From Desulfacinum hydrothermale DSM 13146 (GTDB lineage Bacteria; Desulfobacterota; Syntrophobacteria; Syntrophobacterales; DSM-9756), in assembly GCF_900176285.1 (NCBI RefSeq), contig NZ_FWXF01000005.1, forward strand, positions 1-64,000: a stretch of 64,000 nucleotides of DNA, in the 5' to 3' direction. The position numbers and the translations under genes are program-made. Position 1 is the stretch's first letter. Each line of letters opens with the position of its first letter. Below the pieces are notes generated by a model that saw only the letters and a list, made by a program, of their open reading frames with translations, ran no database searches and was not told the DNA's origin. Positions 60,853 through 64,000 of the stretch are shown here, in pieces.

Positions 60853-63800
60853 TTACACCCCCTTCTTTCTCACGTTGACCATGAAGGCCTTGGTTTCCGG
60901 GATCCGGGTGTTGGGATCGCCCGCCGACGGGGTCAGCAGGTTGGCGCTGTCTCCGCCGTCCGGAGGCCACACCCAGCCGTAATGCCACGGCAGGCCCACC
61001 TGGTGGATCTCCTGCCCCTGGACCATGAAGGGACGGAACCGCTTGGTCACCATGGCCACCGCCTCCACCTTCCCGCGGGGCGATTCCACGATCACCTTCT
61101 CGCCGTTTTGGATGCCCCGCAGTCGGGCCAGCTCTTCGCTCATCTCCACGAAAAGCTGGGGCTCCGCCTCCAAAAGCCACGGCTGCCAACGGGTGAGTAC
61201 CCCCGTTTGCCAGTGTTCCGTCACCCGGTAGGTGGTGCACACGAAGGGATAGCGCGGATTGCAGGTCTTGTAGACATCCTTTTGGGTACGGTAGACCGCC
61301 GCCACGGGGTTGGTGAACTGGGAACTGAACAGGTTCTTTTCCACCGGGCATTCGATGGGCTCGTAGTGCTCGGGAAACGGCCCGTCGCCCCGACCCGGGC
61401 CGAAGACGGCGCCGAACCCGTGGGGCTTCATGATGAACGGATACTTCGTGTCGGAACGCGGGGTGCCGTCCGGGTTCATCATGGGATACCAGCCGCCGTC
61501 AGGCACATCGCCCACCCATTTTTTGGTCACGTACTTGCCGTCCTGCACCTCTCCGGCAAAGGCGATGACCGGCTTTTTGGGATTCCACGGCCGGCCCATG
61601 AGATCCACGGAGGCCCGGTTGTAGAGGATCCGGCGGTTCACCGGCCAGCACCAGGACCAGTTGGAATAGAGCCCGATGCCGCTGGTGTCCCTGTTGTCCC
61701 GGCGGGCCATGTTGTTGCCGCTTTCATTGTAGCTCTGGCAGTAGAGCCAGTTGCCGCTGGTGGTGGATCCGTCCGCCTGCAAGAACGCAAAGGACGGCAC
61801 CAGCTGTCCCTTCCTGTAGGTCTTGCCCTTGAGGGTGACGTCCCGGGTGAATTCCCCGTTGATGGTGCGCGCCACCTTGTGGGCATCGTATTTGCCCTGG
61901 GTGGTGTAATCCCACTTGAGGTTCAGGATCGGATCGGGGAAGACCCCACCCTCCTTGGCATAGAGGCTTCGGATCTCATTGAAGAGTTCCACCATGATGT
62001 CCCCGTCGGGCTTGGCCTCTCCCGGCGGTTCTTGGGCCTTGTAGCGCCACTGGGCCCAGCGGCCGCTGTTGGTGATGGAGCCTTCCTTTTCCATGAAGGC
62101 GGCACAGGGCAGGAAGAAGACCTCCGTCTTCACCTTCCGGGGATCCATCCCGGGGCCCTTCCAGAAGGACGCCGTCTCGTTGTCGAACAGATTGACGTTG
62201 ACCATCCAGTCCAGCCTGGCCAGGGCCTCACGGTTCTTGTCGGCATTGGCGCCGCTGCAGGCCGGGTTCTGGCCCCAGGCGAAAAAGCCGCTGAATTCCC
62301 CCCGGTACATGGCGTCGAACAAATCCAGCCAGCTGTAGGTCTTGCCGTCGTCCAGCTTGGGCATCCAGCCATAGCCGAAGTCGTTTCCGGCGTGGGCCGC
62401 ATCGCCGAACATGGCCTTGAGGAAGCTCACCACGTACTTGGGCTTGTTCTGCCACCAGTTGGCGCTGAGCGGGTCGTGGGAGACCGGCGTGTACTTCTTG
62501 TTGTAGTCGGCCAAGGTGGCCGCCGACGCCCGCGGCGTGGGCAGATAGCCGGGCCAGATATGGAAGAGCAGGCAGTGGTCGGTGGAACCCTGCACGTTGG
62601 ACTCGCCCCGCAGGGCGTTCACACCGCCTCCGGCCACACCCATGTTGCCCAGCAGCAGCTGGATGATGGCCATGGCACGGATGTTCTGAACGCCCACCGT
62701 GTGCTGGGTCCAGCCCATGGCGTACATGATGGTACCCGCCTTGTCGGGCTTTCCGGTGGCACTGTAGAGCTCATAGACCTTGAGGAGATCCTCCTTGGGG
62801 GTTCCCGTCACCGCGGACACCTTGTCCAGGGTGTAGCGGGAATAGTGCTTCTTGAGCAGCTGGAAGACCGAACGCGGGTGCTTCAACGTGTAGTCCTTCT
62901 TGGGCACCCCGTTGGCATCCAATTCATAGGCCCAGTAGGACTTGTCGTACTTTCGAGTCTTGGGATCGAAGCCCGCGAAGAGCCCATCGTGGAAGCCGTA
63001 TTTTTTGCCCACGATGAAGCAGGCGTTGGTGTAGCGGGCCACGTATTCCTGGAAGTACTTGTTGTGGGAAAGGATATAGTTGATCATGCCGCCCAGAAAG
63101 GCGATGTCGGTGCCGGAGCGAAGGGCCGTGTAGAAGTCGGCCTTGCTGGAAGTGCGTGTGAAACGTGGATCCACGCTGATGAGCGTCGCACCGCTTTTCC
63201 TGGCCTCGATGACCCACTTGAAGGAGATGGGATGGTTTTCCGCCGCGTTGCTCCCCATGATGAGGATGCAATCGCTGTTTTTGATGTCGATCCAGTGATT
63301 GGTCATGGCGCCGCGTCCGAACGACTCTGCCAGAGCCGCTACCGTGGCGCTGTGTCAGATACGGGCCTGGTGTTCGATGTAGACCAGTCCCATGGCGCGC
63401 AGCATCGCCTGGTAGATCCAGCACTCCTCGTTGTCCAAGGCGGCGCTGCCCACCGACGCGATCCCATCGCAGCGGTTGACCACCTGCCCTTTGGCGTTCT
63501 TGCGGGTGAAGCTCTTGTCCCGGCTGTCCTTCACCCGCTTGGCGATCTGTCGCAGCGCCCAATCCCAGCTCTTTTCCTCCCACTGGGTGCTGTAGGGAGC
63601 GCGGTAGAGCACCTTGGTCATCCGCTTGTCGTTTTGAGCCACCTGGTAGGTGGCGGCCCCCTTGGCGCACAGGGCCCCGCGGTTGATGGGATGGTCCGCG
63701 TCCCCTTCCGTGTAGATCACCTTCCCGGTCCGCTTGTCCGTGTGGCAAAGGATGCCGCAGCCCACGGCGCAATAGCAGCAGATGGTGGGGGTCTCCTTGG

Positions 63801-63936
63801 CATCTTGAGTGCGCAACCGCCAGGCCTGCTCCTGGACGGGCTGCATGTTGAAGCCCATGGTGGTGCACCCCCCCAGCGCCAGACCGGCCGTAGCCGCACT
63901 GGAAATCTTAAGAAAATCCCTTCTGGTCAGTTTCAT
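60853..63936 (-). CDS. fdhA: Selenocysteine formate dehydrogenase catalytic (alpha) subunit
   Basis: A 1027-residue bis-MGD formate dehydrogenase read through an in-frame TGA at 63357-63355 as Sec194. The local context HQARI-Sec-HSATV and the following FGRGAMTNHWIDIKN match FdnG/FdoG. A Tat signal (TRRDFLKIS) starts the protein, and LALGGC near residue 24 looks like a lipobox, so it may be a periplasmic lipoprotein or cleaved enzyme. The N-terminal [4Fe-4S] site is ICCYCAVGCG with LCAKG. Partners are fdhB (three bases downstream) and fdhE. The ATG at 63936 has AGGAGG. A gene caller would split this at the TGA into 193- and 817-residue pieces. Confidence 0.95.
63355..63357 (-). other. UGA selenocysteine codon of fdhA
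   Basis: TGA in frame at codon 194, at the molybdenum/tungsten ligand position of FdhA and followed by His. The downstream 48 bases stay open and code the conserved HSATVAALAESFGRG stretch, so this is recoding and not a disrupted gene. It implies that the cell has SelA, SelB, SelC and SelD. Confidence 0.95.
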
Positions 63937-64000
63937 TCCCGCCTCCTATTCGTAGATCCCATTACGATGACGATGGACCGCAGCCCCGGGGTCCTGACCG
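63937..64000. other. fdhA leader at the right edge
   Basis: Only the ribosome binding site of fdhA (AGGAGG, minus strand) and about 50 further bases are present. The promoter would lie beyond the window. Confidence 0.5.

Noticed and set aside
63307-63357. Apparent stop splitting the large formate dehydrogenase into two genes
   Set aside because: The TGA is at the known Sec position, the frame is unbroken and the downstream 16 codons are conserved, so it is recoding and not a pseudogene.

Overview
The window looks like chromosomal DNA from an anaerobic, high-GC Gram-negative bacterium of the Desulfobacterota (former Deltaproteobacteria), probably a sulfate reducer or syntroph near Syntrophobacterales. 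This is inferred from gene content: a nickel CO dehydrogenase, two formate dehydrogenases (one with selenocysteine), many polyferredoxins, LarC, a CoA-transferase/GNAT fusion and TonB receptors. No 16S gene is present, so the lineage is a guess.

Layout. 0-2.1 kb: panE-panB (pantothenate), minus strand. 2.6-4.6 kb: a sensor kinase with a coupled lipoprotein. 4.7-12.4 kb, minus: two tandem TonB receptors, a YfiR-like periplasmic protein and a CHASE8-type hybrid kinase, which together look like an envelope-spanning signalling chain. 12.6-19.0 kb, minus: cooF-cooS, a second CooF-like protein, a cysteine-type formate dehydrogenase and two more iron-sulfur proteins, a likely CO/formate electron-transfer module. 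19.2-24.6 kb, minus: a PilZ protein, then a tightly overlapped trio (NadM-like nucleotidyltransferase, ThDP enzyme, homoserine dehydrogenase) behind a CDP-alcohol phosphotransferase and two tRNA-Ser genes.

25.1-38.1 kb, mostly plus: lon, larC, cinA, thpR, recA, alaS, a TGS GTPase, a sigma-70 family factor and a YhbY protein. Hidden on the minus strand at 34.6-34.8 kb is a 55-codon gene with an in-frame TGA that reads as a small dual-CxxC selenoprotein. 38.3-43.7 kb: a flavodoxin, a radical SAM protein, a CarS-metallophosphoesterase fusion and a GspE/PilB ATPase. 44.1-49.4 kb: one 1777-residue ORF holding two complete UvrA units. 49.6-52.1 kb: a PhnD-like binding protein and a chemoreceptor behind a FliA-like promoter.

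52.3-54.0 kb: a ferredoxin-domain protein and an ATP-grasp protein. 54.1-58.8 kb, minus: CoA-transferase/GNAT, HAD phosphatase, minC, minD, minE and a ThiS/MoaD-like protein. 59-64 kb, minus: fdhA (selenocysteine, Tat signal), fdhB and fdhE, a soluble periplasmic formate dehydrogenase with its maturation factor. A modular intergenic repeat occurs at four places between 23.8 and 41.8 kb. No CRISPR array, insertion sequence, rRNA or phage gene was seen.
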